The notes: generated from the sequence alone by a model not told the origin. A stretch of 64,000 nucleotides of DNA from Terriglobia bacterium (GCA_020073145.1 JAIQFS010000006.1:124001-188000); one strand, 5' to 3'; positions 34,799-44,368 are shown, counted from the stretch's first letter. Numbers and translations: made by a program.

Positions 34799-36760
34799 AT
34801 GCTGCAGAAGTTAGTGGCGGTAGGAGCAATTCTGACGACGGGTTGGGTCGGTGCTCGCGCCGAGGATAATGCAGCCAGGCTCTATTCCGTCATTCGCGCC
34901 AATGATCTCACCGGGCTCAAAATGCTCCTCGATCAAGGCATCGGTCCGAATACCCCCGATAGCCGGCAAATCACGCCCTTGATGGTCGCCGCCGAGATCG
35001 GGTCGGTGGACGCCATGAGCCTGCTGATTGCGCGCGGCGCCGATGTCAACGCCCAGAACGCTTCCGGCTCCACCGCGCTCATGTGGTCGGTCACCGATGC
35101 CCGGAAGATTCGGCTGCTGCTCGATCACGACGCCGACGTCAACCGGGCCGCTCGCAGTGGGCGCACGGCCCTGATCTTGGCGGCGTATACCAATCCCTCC
35201 TCGGAAGTGGTGCGGCTCCTGCTCGCAAGAGGCGCGGACGCCAAGGCCATGGATAAGCGGCAGGAAACCGCGGTGAATGCCGCCGCCTTTGGCAACGACA
35301 CCGCGGCCCTTCGCCTGTTGGTGGCCGCTGGCGGCGATGTCAACCAGGCCGAAACCTTCATCGGCTGGACTCCGCTCATGAACGCCGCCGGTAACGGCAA
35401 CTTGGAAGCCGTGCGCTTTCTGTTGTCCAAGGGCGCCAAGGTCAATGCCGTTTCCATGCGCGAACATTTGCCGCAGGTGAAGAATGGAACCGTGGCGTTT
35501 GGAGGCTTCACCCCGTTGCTCACCGCCGCGGCCTTCGCGCCGCCGGAGCTCGTCAAGACCCTCCTGGACGCCGGCGCTGAAGTCAATGTGGCGGATATTC
35601 GCGGCTTCACGCCCTTGATGCTGGCCATCGGCACCGACCGCCAGAACCCCGAGAACGTGCGCCTGCTGCTGTCCCACGGCGCCGACACCCACGCTCAGAA
35701 TCTGGATGACGAGACGGCCCTGGATTGGGCCCGCAAGATCGGCACGTCCCGCACCATCGAAGCGCTCGGCGGCAGTTCCAAGCCGCTGGTGCGAACCATT
35801 TCCGCCGCGGACACACCCGCCCTCCGGACGGCGGTGGAACGCAGCGTCGGTCTCCTCGAGAAGACCACCGCGCAATTCTTCCAAAAGAGCGCCTGCTTCG
35901 CCTGTCACGAGCAGGTCGCGGCCGACATCGCGGCGACGGCCGCGCATGCCAAGGGGATCGCCGTCGACCAGAAGGCGGCAGCCGAACGGCAGCGGCAGAC
36001 CGTCGGTCTGAATCCTTCCGGACCCACGTCGATGGAAGGCCCGGCCCCTCTGGGCGGCGCGGACAATGCGCTGTATGCCGCCGAGGATCTGGTCCGGACC
36101 GGCTACGCACCCAATCCACAGACCGATTTTCTCGCCGCCAACCTCGCCATGCAGCAGGCCGCCGACGGCAGCTGGCGCTTGGGCGGCTACTCGCGCAGTC
36201 CGATGCAGGACAGCAATTTCTCCCGGACCGCCATGGCGCTTCGTGCCTTGAAGGCCTACGGCACGCCCGGCCGCGACGCCGAAATGAAGGCGCGCATTGA
36301 GCGCGCCAAACAGTGGCTCCTGCACGCTGAGCCCGTCATCCTCGAAGACTGCGATATGGCCCTCCTCGGAGTGTCTACCGCCGGTGCCGGCCGCGCCGAG
36401 CTGCAGAAGCTGGCCGAACCCATCCTCGCGCGCCAGCAGCCCGATGGCGGATGGGCCCAGCGGGATGCCTTCCCCAGCGATGCCTACGCCACCGGCATGA
36501 CCCTCACCGCGTTGGCCGATGCCGGCATCCTGCAGCCCAGCCAGGAAGCCTATCGCAAAGGCGTCCGCTTCCTGCTCTCCACGCAGGCCGTCGATGGCTC
36601 CTGGCACGTCGTCAGCCGCGCCACCAAGTTCCAGCCGTATTTCGATAGCGGCTTCCCCTACGATCACGACCAGTGGATCTCCACCATGGCCACCGCCTGG
36701 TCGGTGAATGCGCTCGCCCTTGCCATCGACGCGCCGGCCGCGGTCGCGGGAGTCCGTTAA
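34799..36760 (+). CDS. secreted ankyrin-repeat / CxxCH / QW-repeat fusion protein
   Basis: 653 residues. Signal peptide (LVAVGAILTTGWVGARA). Residues ~30-335 hold about eight ankyrin repeats (GSTALMWSVTDARKIRLLL, GFTPLMLAIGTD and others). A single c-type haem motif Cys366-x2-Cys369-His370 follows in SACFACHEQ. Residues ~440-645 contain terpene-cyclase-like toroid repeats with QW motifs (QQAADGSW, QQPDGGW, QAVDGSW). The DxDD catalytic motif of squalene-hopene cyclase is not seen, so the toroid probably binds rather than cyclises. Periplasmic location implied. Promoter at 34768. Confidence 0.85.
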   Translation: MLQKLVAVGAILTTGWVGARAEDNAARLYSVIRANDLTGLKMLLDQGIGPNTPDSRQITPLMVAAEIGSVDAMSLLIARGADVNAQNASGSTALMWSVTDARKIRLLLDHDADVNRAARSGRTALILAAYTNPSSEVVRLLLARGADAKAMDKRQETAVNAAAFGNDTAALRLLVAAGGDVNQAETFIGWTPLMNAAGNGNLEAVRFLLSKGAKVNAVSMREHLPQVKNGTVAFGGFTPLLTAAAFAPPELVKTLLDAGAEVNVADIRGFTPLMLAIGTDRQNPENVRLLLSHGADTHAQNLDDETALDWARKIGTSRTIEALGGSSKPLVRTISAADTPALRTAVERSVGLLEKTTAQFFQKSACFACHEQVAADIAATAAHAKGIAVDQKAAAERQRQTVGLNPSGPTSMEGPAPLGGADNALYAAEDLVRTGYAPNPQTDFLAANLAMQQAADGSWRLGGYSRSPMQDSNFSRTAMALRALKAYGTPGRDAEMKARIERAKQWLLHAEPVILEDCDMALLGVSTAGAGRAELQKLAEPILARQQPDGGWAQRDAFPSDAYATGMTLTALADAGILQPSQEAYRKGVRFLLSTQAVDGSWHVVSRATKFQPYFDSGFPYDHDQWISTMATAWSVNALALAIDAPAAVAGVR

Positions 36761-36802
36761 CCTGTGGCATAAGGGCCCCGGGGCAGACCATCTGAGCTCC
36801 TG

Positions 36803-38098
36803 ATGCCCTCTTCGCTCTCCTCCCCGGCCACGCTTGCCGAGCGCACCGTCCGCCGCGTCAACCGGCGGCTGATGCCGTACTTGATCCTGCTCTACATCGT
36901 GGCCTACCTCGACCGCGTCAACGTCGGCTACGCCGGGTTGCAGATGACCCGCGAGCTCGGCTTTTCGAATGAAGTCTTCGGCTTCGGCGGCGGCATCTTT
37001 TTCATCGGGTACATTCTCCTCGAGATCCCCGGCGGCCTCCTGGCCGAAGTCTGGAGCGCCCGCAAATGGATGGCCCGCATCCTGCTCACTTGGGGATTCC
37101 TCGCCTCGGCCACCGGCCTGATTCAGACCGTCCATCAATTCTATTGGCTGCGTTTCTTTCTGGGCCTGGCGGAAGCCGGGTTTCTGCCGGCGTTGCTGGT
37201 TTATATCAGCCACTGGTACCGCCCCGCCGATCGCGGCAAAGCCATCGCCATGTTCATGGCCGGAATCCCCGCATCGCAGATTCTCGGCGGGCCGCTCGCC
37301 GCCATCTTCCTGAAAGTCCACTGGCTGGGCTACAGCGGCTGGCGCTGGCTCCTGCTGTTCGAGGGAGTCCCCGCCTTGATCCTCGGAGTCGTGACCCTGT
37401 TCTTCCTCACCGAGCGGCCGCAGAACGCTCGCTGGCTGCGGCCCGATGAGCGCGATTGGCTGGTGGGGGAGCTGGATCGCGAACGCGCCGCCCGCCCCTC
37501 CCACGCCTCCCCCTGGAAGGCGCTCGCGAATCCCCGCGTGCTGCTGCTGTCCGCGACCCTGTTCTTCGGCCTCACCGCCACTTACGGCATCAGTCTGTGG
37601 ATGCCCAAAATCGTGGAAAAGCTGTCGGCCTTCGGAGTGTCACGAGTCAGCCTCATCGCCGCCGTCCCGTACCTGGTTGCTTTGCCCGTCATGCTGGCCA
37701 CCGGCTGGCATTCGGACCGCACTGGCGAGCGGCGCTGGCATGCCGCCGTCCCGCGCATGGTAGCCGGCCTCGCTCTCGCTTTCTGCATCGTTTCGAGCCA
37801 ACACGTGTGGATCAGCGTGGCCGCGCTTTCCGTCGCCGCCGCCGGTTTCTATAGCTCCCACGCCGGGTTCTGGCCCATTCCCAATATGTTTCTGGGCCGC
37901 GCCGCGGCCGCGGCCAGCATCGGACTCATCAACTCCTTCGGAAACCTGGGCGGCTTCGTCGGGCCTTACATCATCGGGTACCTCACCGACAAGACCGGCG
38001 GTTTCGGCGCCAGCCTCCTGTTTCTTGCCGCCTGTTCCGTGGCATCGGGCCTGCTGATTCTCTCCGTGAGATTTGCGCCGGACGGCCGCGGAGAGTAG
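36803..38098 (+). CDS. MFS transporter, anion:cation symporter family
   Basis: 431 residues, twelve membrane helices. Opening LMPYLILLYIVAYLDRVNVGYAG is the diagnostic start of the ACS family (hexuronate, galactonate, tartrate and phthalate permeases). The loop 2-3 signature reads LLAEVWSARKWMARI. Likely a proton-driven carboxylate or sugar-acid importer. It sits 42 bp after the ankyrin gene and 27 bp before the next secreted protein, so it may belong to one catabolic transcript; substrate unknown. Confidence 0.93.
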   Translation: MPSSLSSPATLAERTVRRVNRRLMPYLILLYIVAYLDRVNVGYAGLQMTRELGFSNEVFGFGGGIFFIGYILLEIPGGLLAEVWSARKWMARILLTWGFLASATGLIQTVHQFYWLRFFLGLAEAGFLPALLVYISHWYRPADRGKAIAMFMAGIPASQILGGPLAAIFLKVHWLGYSGWRWLLLFEGVPALILGVVTLFFLTERPQNARWLRPDERDWLVGELDRERAARPSHASPWKALANPRVLLLSATLFFGLTATYGISLWMPKIVEKLSAFGVSRVSLIAAVPYLVALPVMLATGWHSDRTGERRWHAAVPRMVAGLALAFCIVSSQHVWISVAALSVAAAGFYSSHAGFWPIPNMFLGRAAAAASIGLINSFGNLGGFVGPYIIGYLTDKTGGFGASLLFLAACSVASGLLILSVRFAPDGRGE

Positions 38099-38125
38099 TA
38101 TGTCTGAGGATTGAGGAGACGCGTT

Positions 38126-38893
38126 ATGAGAATCCAGTTCTGGAGTAGGGCTGCAGTGGCGACGGCCGCGTTGGCGATGCTCTATCTCGCGCTGCCATCG
38201 GCCGCGCAGGAAGACCGCCCGTATGAGCCGCCCAAAGGGCCGGCGCCGCGCTTGTGGAACGGCAAGCCGGACTTTCGCGGTGTCTGGCAAACCCCGCGCA
38301 TGGCCGACATCACCAAAGACGAGCGCTGCTGCAAGGGCGTCAAGGATCTTCCGTTCACGCCCTGGGGCAAACAGCGTTGGGAGAGTTACGACGCAGCCAA
38401 GGGCGACTATGCCGGCAGCTGCCTCCCGTTCGGCTTGCTCCGTTCCGTCGGCGGGCCGCACCCCGTCCAGATCATGCAGGACGACCGGTTCATCACGATG
38501 CTCTGGGAGCAGAATACCTGGTTTCATGTCACCCCCATCGACGGCCGCCCGCATCCCAAGGACCCCGATGCCACCTGGTTCGGGAACTCGGTAGGACATT
38601 GGGAAGGCGACACCCTCGTGATCGATACCATTGCCTTCAACGGAAAAACCCGAATCGACACCATCGGCCATCCCCACAGCGATCAGCTCCACACCATCGA
38701 GCGTTTCAAGCGCCGCGACCTGGGCCACATCGACTACGTGCTCACCATCGACGACCCCAAGACCTTTACCCGGCCCTTCGATAGCGTGCGCGTCTGGACC
38801 CTGCGGCCGGACTGGCAGATCATGGAGTACTCCTGCGAAGAGAACAACAAGGACCTCACCGAAGGCCACATCAAACCGGGAGTCAACCCCTAA
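38126..38893 (+). CDS. secreted protein of unknown function (Solibacter-type)
   Basis: 255 residues. Starts at ATG 38126 after a GAGGAGA Shine-Dalgarno; an in-frame TTG at 38111 lies on that site. Signal peptide ATAALAMLYLALPSAAQ. Body has PDFRGVWQTP, a Cys-rich ERCCKGV, PFGLLRSVGGPHPVQIMQ, and GNSVGHWEGDTLVIDT, a pattern seen in a large acidobacterial paralogous family of exported proteins. No catalytic motif known. It overlaps the MetE-C-like gene by 1 bp. Confidence 0.8.
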   Translation: MRIQFWSRAAVATAALAMLYLALPSAAQEDRPYEPPKGPAPRLWNGKPDFRGVWQTPRMADITKDERCCKGVKDLPFTPWGKQRWESYDAAKGDYAGSCLPFGLLRSVGGPHPVQIMQDDRFITMLWEQNTWFHVTPIDGRPHPKDPDATWFGNSVGHWEGDTLVIDTIAFNGKTRIDTIGHPHSDQLHTIERFKRRDLGHIDYVLTIDDPKTFTRPFDSVRVWTLRPDWQIMEYSCEENNKDLTEGHIKPGVNP

Positions 38894-40074
38894 TGAAGCG
38901 CAGCACGAATCGCATCCTCACCACCCATGCCGGCCGCCTGGACGGCCCGCGCGAACTCACGGAGATGACCCGCGGCATTATCGCGGGACACGCGCTCGAC
39001 TTCAGCAAGCTGATGCCCCTGGTGCGGGCCGGTATCGTCGACGTGGCGCGGCGGCAGGCCGCGGCGGGCATCGACATCATCAGCGACGGCGAGCTGGGCA
39101 AAATCGGGTTTGGCGGAACCACATATTACGGAAGGCGCTTGAGTGGCTTGGCCACCCGCAAGCTGAAGCCCGGCGAAGCGCCCTTCATGGCGCTCCAGAC
39201 CAACGAGCGCATCGAGTTCGCCGAGTTCTACAGCGACTTGCAGTTCATGCCCGCGCCTCCCGAACGCGCCATCTGCAATGGACCGGTGCAATACATCGGG
39301 CATGAGGAGGTGAAGCGCGATCTCGAATTCTTTAAGGCCGCGCTGGCCGAATCCGGCGTGAAGGCGGAAGAGACCTTCATGTGCGTCCTGGCCCCCGGTT
39401 GGCTGCATCACTTCTTCTACAACGAGCATTACAAGACCGACGACGAATACTTATTCGCTCTCGCCGACGCCATTAAGCATGAGTACAAGGCCATCGTCGA
39501 TGCCGGCTTCGTCCTCCAGATCGACGACCCGGCTTTGCCCGACACCTACGACATGATTGTGCCGCTGCCCTCCATTGAGGAGTACCGGAAGATCGCCGCC
39601 GTCACCATTGAGGCCCTGAACCACGCGCTCACCGGCCTGCCCGAAGACCGCGTGCGCTACCACATCTGCTGGGGAAGCTGGCATGGTCCGCACACCCACG
39701 ACCTGCCGCTGAAGCACGTAGTGGACCTGATGCTCAAGGTGAAGGCTGGCGCTTATTCGGTGGAAGCGGCCAACCCGCGTCACGAGCATGAGTGGAAAAT
39801 CTGGAAAGACGTGAGGCTCCCCGCCGGCAAGATTCTCATTCCCGGCGTGGTCAGCCACGCCAGCAACGTCGTCGAGCATCCGGAACTGGTGGCCGATCGC
39901 ATCGTGCGCTTCGCCGGCCTGGTCGGCCGCGAAAACATCATCGCCGGCACCGATTGCGGCATGGGCGCGCGCGTCCACCCTCAGATCGCCTGGGCCAAGT
40001 TGAAAGCCTTAAGCGAGGGCGCCGCCCTCGCCACCAAGCAGCTCTGGGGCCGCCCCCAAAGCGCGGCCGAATAA
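38893..40074 (+). CDS. MetE C-terminal-like (cobalamin-independent methionine synthase II family) protein
   Basis: 393 residues. (beta/alpha)8 barrel related to the C-terminal catalytic half of MetE and to epoxyalkane:coenzyme M transferase. Zinc-site residues are recognisable: His in ICWGSWHGPHTHDL, Glu in VEAANPRHEHEW, Cys in AGTDCGMGAR. Lacks the N-terminal MetE half, so it moves a group onto a thiol rather than using triglutamyl folate in the classic way (family knowledge, substrate unknown). Ends 56 bp from the convergent monooxygenase. Confidence 0.88.
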   Translation: MKRSTNRILTTHAGRLDGPRELTEMTRGIIAGHALDFSKLMPLVRAGIVDVARRQAAAGIDIISDGELGKIGFGGTTYYGRRLSGLATRKLKPGEAPFMALQTNERIEFAEFYSDLQFMPAPPERAICNGPVQYIGHEEVKRDLEFFKAALAESGVKAEETFMCVLAPGWLHHFFYNEHYKTDDEYLFALADAIKHEYKAIVDAGFVLQIDDPALPDTYDMIVPLPSIEEYRKIAAVTIEALNHALTGLPEDRVRYHICWGSWHGPHTHDLPLKHVVDLMLKVKAGAYSVEAANPRHEHEWKIWKDVRLPAGKILIPGVVSHASNVVEHPELVADRIVRFAGLVGRENIIAGTDCGMGARVHPQIAWAKLKALSEGAALATKQLWGRPQSAAE

Positions 40075-40130
40075 AAAGAAGCCTCCCGGAAGTCGGGACG
40101 CATCACCCGCTCGTCTACACTTGACCCTCA

Positions 40131-41777
40131 CTACGCCGGGGAGCGCGCCGCCCGTTCCCCCAGCACAAAGCCCTCGTAGCCTCGCGCCGCCACCTCGTCG
40201 CACTTCTGCCGGTACGCCGGGACGCCTCCAATGTACGGCAGGAAGACCCGAGGCTTGCCCGGAATATTCGCGCCCATATACCACGAGTTCGCCAGCGGAA
40301 ACAGCGTCTGGTGTGCCGTCTCGTTGACGTGGTTCAGCCACTCGTTTTCCGCGCCCGCGCTGGCTTCGATGGTGGCAATGCCATGGTCCCGCAGGTGCGC
40401 CACGCAATCCGCGATCCACTCCACGTGCTGCTCGATGGACAACGCCATGTTGCTCAGCACCGACGGGCTGCCTGGCCCCGTAATGGTGAACAGGTTGGGG
40501 AACCCCGCCGCCATCAGCCCCAAATACGTGCGCGGCCCCGCCGCCCACTTCTCCTTCAATGCCTCTCCGTGCCGGCCGCGAATCTCGATGCCGTTCAGCG
40601 CCCCGGTCATCGCGTCGAACCCGGTCGCGAACACGATGCTGTCCACTTCGAACTCGCGGTCTCTGGTTCTGAGCCCGGTCCGCGTGAGCGCTTCTACCGG
40701 TGTGGCCCGCGCGTCAATCAGCGTCACGTTGTCCCGGTTGTAGGTCTCGAAGTAGCCCGTGTCGATGCACAAACGCTTGGTCGCGATCGGATAATCCTTC
40801 GGCGTCAGCATCTCGGCCACCGCCGGATTGCGCACAATCCCGCGAATCTTGTTCCGCACGAACTCCGCCGCCGTGTCGTTGGATTCTCGATTGATCACAA
40901 TATCCGGAAACGCCGCAATCATGCCGAACCCGCCGGCCTGCCACCCCTGTTCGTACACGCGCTCCCGCTCCGCCGCCGCCACCTCCAGCGCGGAGTGCGC
41001 GGCCGGCTTGCTCTGAACCAGGAGGCCAAACGGTGTGGATTCGGCTATCGCCCGGTACTTCGGTCCATTCTCCTGCCAATCCTGTTTCACGTCCTCCGCA
41101 ATCGGTCCGTTGTGTGCCGGCACGCTGAAATTGGGTGTCCGTTGGAAGACGTATACCTGCGACGCCTGCCCCGCGATCACCGGTATCGATTGGATTCCCG
41201 ACGATCCGGTGCCGATGACGGCCACCCGCTGCCCCGTGAAATCCACGCCCTCGTGCGGCCAGTGTCCCGTGTGGTACTGCTTCCCCTGGAATATCTCCAG
41301 GCCCTCAAAATCCGGCACGCGCGCCGCCGACAGGCATCCCGTTGCCATGATGCAGAACGTTGCCGCCACCCGGTCGCCGCCATCCGTCTCGATCAACCAC
41401 TGCTTTTCCGATTCGTTGAAAACCGCCACAGCGATCTTCGTGTCGAACTGGATGTCCCGCCTCAAGTCGAAGCGGTCCGCCACGTGGTTGAGATAGCGCA
41501 AGATCTCCGGCTGCGCCGCATACCGCTCCGTCCACTGCCATTCCTTCCGCAGTTCTTCGGAGAAGGTATAGGAATATTCCAGGCTCTCCACATCGCAGCG
41601 CGCCCCCGGATAGCGGTTCCAATACCAGGTGCCGCCCACGCCGCTGCCCGCTTCGTAGATGCGCGCCGAGAACCCGAGCTCGCGCAGCCGGTGCAGCATG
41701 TAGAGCCCCGCGAATCCCGCCCCCACGATCGCCGCATCCAGAGTCGCCATCGATTTTGCTGTTGTCATGAACGTCAT
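40131..41777 (-). CDS. flavin-containing Baeyer-Villiger-type monooxygenase
   Basis: 548 residues from ATG 41777 (alternative 41768). FAD-binding GAGFAG at ~19-24, then SGVGGTWYWNRYPGARCD; the Baeyer-Villiger fingerprint FxGxxxHxxxWP is intact as FQGKQYHTGHWP near residue 160; NADPH-binding GTGSSG follows; second fingerprint FATGFDAMTGAL late. Converts ketones to esters or lactones with O2 and NADPH. Resembles the cyclohexanone monooxygenase group. Divergent from blaI with 251 bp between starts. Confidence 0.93.
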   Translation of the reverse strand: MTFMTTAKSMATLDAAIVGAGFAGLYMLHRLRELGFSARIYEAGSGVGGTWYWNRYPGARCDVESLEYSYTFSEELRKEWQWTERYAAQPEILRYLNHVADRFDLRRDIQFDTKIAVAVFNESEKQWLIETDGGDRVAATFCIMATGCLSAARVPDFEGLEIFQGKQYHTGHWPHEGVDFTGQRVAVIGTGSSGIQSIPVIAGQASQVYVFQRTPNFSVPAHNGPIAEDVKQDWQENGPKYRAIAESTPFGLLVQSKPAAHSALEVAAAERERVYEQGWQAGGFGMIAAFPDIVINRESNDTAAEFVRNKIRGIVRNPAVAEMLTPKDYPIATKRLCIDTGYFETYNRDNVTLIDARATPVEALTRTGLRTRDREFEVDSIVFATGFDAMTGALNGIEIRGRHGEALKEKWAAGPRTYLGLMAAGFPNLFTITGPGSPSVLSNMALSIEQHVEWIADCVAHLRDHGIATIEASAGAENEWLNHVNETAHQTLFPLANSWYMGANIPGKPRVFLPYIGGVPAYRQKCDEVAARGYEGFVLGERAARSPA

Positions 41778-41958
41778 TACGCCCCCCGCGCCGATTGGAT
41801 CCAACCACCATACAACAGCTCCGGGGGCCTGTCTCTTGCCCCCCTCACCTGGCTGCAGCGCCCAGCCGACACCCATGCCCGCCGGCAAACCGGCCGCTTT
41901 TCCCCGGTCCGGAACCACCGTGCCTATCGCCGCTGGAAGAGCCCGCCGAAGAATCTTC

Positions 41959-41987
41959 TTGACAAGCCTCTTCTCTGGTGCTAATTT
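41959..41987 (+). promoter_or_regulatory. promoter of the blaI-blaR1 operon
   Basis: TTGACA (perfect -35) at 41959-41964, 17-bp spacer, TAATTT at 41982-41987. Transcription should start near 41994, inside the palindrome that follows, so a bound repressor would block it. Confidence 0.65.
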
Positions 41988-42006
41988 TCTAGCATGATGC
42001 TAGAAA
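41986..42006 (+). promoter_or_regulatory. 21-bp palindromic operator for the BlaI-type repressor
   Basis: Perfect inverted repeat with arms TTTCTAGCAT and ATGCTAGAAA around one central base. It covers the end of the -10 box and the start of transcription. BlaI/MecI repressors bind dyads of this size as dimers, so autoregulation of the operon is strongly suggested. The dyad is a different sequence from the staphylococcal TACA/TGTA operator. Confidence 0.75.
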
Positions 42007-42028
42007 TTCAGCATGGGGCCCGCCGCTG

Positions 42029-42409
42029 ATGGCACTCGCGGGATGGAGCCGTCGCGAACGGCAGATCATGGAAATCCTGTACCAGCGCGGAAAAACCTCC
42101 GCTTCCGAGGTCCGCGCCGCCATGCCCGATGCGCCCAGCTATTCGGCCGTGCGCGCCATGCTGCGCGTCCTCGAGGACAAGGGCCACGTCACCCATCAGG
42201 CCGAAGGTTTGAAGTACGTGTATGTCCCCGTGGTCAACCGCGACAAGGCCAAGCGCTCCGCCATGAAGAACCTGCTCGACACGTTTTTCAGCGATTCGCC
42301 CGAACAGGCGGTCGCCGCGCTCTTGGATGTCTCGTCCCGCCGTCTCACCAGCCAGGAGTTGGATCGGATGGCCGAAATGATCGAAAAAGCGAAGAGGGAG
42401 GGTAAGTAA
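42029..42409 (+). CDS. blaI: BlaI/MecI/CopY family transcriptional repressor
   Basis: 126 residues. Winged helix at residues ~5-70 (GWSRRERQIMEILYQRGKT, YSAVRAMLRVLEDKGHV) and a C-terminal dimerisation part (ALLDVSSRRLTSQELDRM). In this family the repressor is cut or released when the partner BlaR1-type membrane protease is triggered. The palindrome at 41986 is its likely target. Stop codon touches the ATG of the blaR1-like gene, so the two are translated together. Confidence 0.93.
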   Translation: MALAGWSRRERQIMEILYQRGKTSASEVRAAMPDAPSYSAVRAMLRVLEDKGHVTHQAEGLKYVYVPVVNRDKAKRSAMKNLLDTFFSDSPEQAVAALLDVSSRRLTSQELDRMAEMIEKAKREGK

Positions 42410-44368
42410 ATGTTCGGTTCGGTTTGGTCCCCGGAATATTTCCTCGTGATCGTCGCGCTCAAAGGCTCGCTGGTGTTGAGCGCGGCTTGGCTGGTTTCGC
42501 TTCTGCTCCGTCGTCGCTCCGCCGCCCTCCGGCATGTGGTGTGGGTCTCGGCCTTTGCCGCCTTGCTGGCTTTGCCTCTGTTGACTCTGTCGCTGCCGGT
42601 GCTGCGCATGCCGGTCGCCCCCGCCTTGTTACCGGCGGGCGTGGTTTTTCACGCGGCGGCTTCTGCTTCGCCCGATGCTCCCGCTGCGGCCGTGCATCCG
42701 CCGGTCAGTCCATCGGCGCCGGCTGAACCCCTGCCGTGGTACCTCAATTCGGCTCGACCCATAGTCTGGCTGTGGTTCATGGGCGCCCTTGCCGCGCTCG
42801 GCCAGATGCTCGCTAGTTGGTTGACCCTGTGGCGCGTCCGCCGACGGGCCCCTGCTTTTCCAGTAGGCGATCTCGGCCCCCTCGCCCCGCCGCTCCCCGC
42901 TGTCGATATTCTGCAGACCCCCAGCGGCAGCATGCCTATGGCTTTCGGCCTGTTCCGTCCCGCCGTCTTCCTCCCGGCTGACGCCGTCCAGTGGAGCCCC
43001 GAACGCCGCCGCCTGGTCTTGCTGCATGAACTGGCCCACGTCAGCCGCGGCGACCTCGCCACGCACCTGCTCGCCCGTGTCGCCTGGTGTCTATATTGGT
43101 GGAACCCGCTGGCCTGGACCTCCTGGCGCCGGTTCCTGAAGGAGCGCGAGCGCGCCGCTGACGACCGCGTCCTGGCCGCCGGAGCCCTCCCCTCCGACTA
43201 TGCCGGCCATCTGCTCGATATCGCCCGCGCCATGCGCTTGTCGGCTTCCCTGGAATCCGCGGCCCTCGCCATGGCCCGCGGCTCTCAACTCGAGGGCCGC
43301 CTCCTCGCCATTCTCGATTCCAGCGTCAATCGCCGCGCTCCCTCCCGCGCCTCCGTCGCCCTCGCCGCCCTCGCCGCTGTCGCCCTCGTGGCGCCCTTTG
43401 CCGCCTTGCAGGCCCAACCGCAATCCGCCACGCTCCCCGCCGATGTCGATGCCACCATTCGCGCCGCCGTGTCCCAGCATAACCACGACATGCTCGAAAG
43501 CGCCGCCAAGGCCGCTGAGGTCTTACTCCAGTACGATACGGCTCGCACCCTCTTGGATTCTTCGCTGGCCATTCGGGAACAGTCCTCCGGCCAGCAGAGC
43601 GTGGATTACGGCACCGGACTGCTCAAGATCGGAGACCTCGAACGCAGCCGCGGCAACTCCAAGGAGGCCGAAGCCTTCTACACCAAGGCCGTCTCCGTCT
43701 TGGGCACCCGGCCCGAAGCCGTCCCTGCCCTCTTGAATCTGGGCACGGCGGCTTGGCACAACAAGGATACCGGGCTAGCCATGGATTATTTTCAGAAGGC
43801 TCAGGTGGCCGACCCCACTCACGCCGGCCCCGCCACCATGTGGATGGCGGTGATGCAGGACCGTCAGAATCTTCCCGATGAAGCCGAAGCGCTCTTCAAG
43901 AGTGCGCTGGCGCTGGAAGCTCCGAACTCGGCCGAGGCCGCTGTCACCATGGAACTGTATGGCTTCTTCCTGAACCGCCAGAAGCGCCAGGACGAAGCGA
44001 AATCCGTCGCGGATCAGGCGGCGGCCGTGCGCAAGTCGCTGGGCGCGCAAGTGGCGGTCCGCCGCGCATCCATTACCACGGCGGTGCGCGTCGGCAATGG
44101 CGTCACCGCGCCCGCGCTTCTCACCAAAGTCGAGCCCCAATACACCGAAGAAGCGCGCCTTGCGAAGTATCAAGGAACCGTGATTGTCAGCGTGGACATC
44201 GACGCCAACGGCGTCGCTCAGAACATGAGAGTGGTCCGCGGTCTGGGCCTCGGTCTGGATGAGCAGGCCCTCAAGGCTATTGCCCAGTGGACCTTCAAGC
44301 CCGGCACCCAGAACGGGCAGCCGGTGCCGGTCATGGCCACCATCGAGGTCAACTTCCGGCTCCTATAA
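42410..44368 (+). CDS. BlaR1-type M56 metalloprotease fused to TPR and TonB C-terminal domains
   Basis: 652 residues. N-terminal part has four membrane helices and the zinc site HELAH at 206-210 with the third ligand in ERERAADDRV: a membrane-embedded M56 peptidase. After another helix near 318-335 comes a ~180-residue TPR region (LKIGDLERSRGNSKEAEAFY, ALFKSALALEAPNS). Residues ~570-650 form a TonB-type C-terminal domain (YTEEARLAKYQGTVIVSV, WTFKPGTQNG). There is no penicillin-binding sensor domain, so the signal is probably not a beta-lactam. Directly follows blaI. Confidence 0.9.
   Translation: MFGSVWSPEYFLVIVALKGSLVLSAAWLVSLLLRRRSAALRHVVWVSAFAALLALPLLTLSLPVLRMPVAPALLPAGVVFHAAASASPDAPAAAVHPPVSPSAPAEPLPWYLNSARPIVWLWFMGALAALGQMLASWLTLWRVRRRAPAFPVGDLGPLAPPLPAVDILQTPSGSMPMAFGLFRPAVFLPADAVQWSPERRRLVLLHELAHVSRGDLATHLLARVAWCLYWWNPLAWTSWRRFLKERERAADDRVLAAGALPSDYAGHLLDIARAMRLSASLESAALAMARGSQLEGRLLAILDSSVNRRAPSRASVALAALAAVALVAPFAALQAQPQSATLPADVDATIRAAVSQHNHDMLESAAKAAEVLLQYDTARTLLDSSLAIREQSSGQQSVDYGTGLLKIGDLERSRGNSKEAEAFYTKAVSVLGTRPEAVPALLNLGTAAWHNKDTGLAMDYFQKAQVADPTHAGPATMWMAVMQDRQNLPDEAEALFKSALALEAPNSAEAAVTMELYGFFLNRQKRQDEAKSVADQAAAVRKSLGAQVAVRRASITTAVRVGNGVTAPALLTKVEPQYTEEARLAKYQGTVIVSVDIDANGVAQNMRVVRGLGLGLDEQALKAIAQWTFKPGTQNGQPVPVMATIEVNFRLL

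Noticed and set aside
34811-37504. 897-residue minus-strand frame
   Set aside because: Pure antisense of the ankyrin and MFS genes; Gly/Gln-rich shadow composition.
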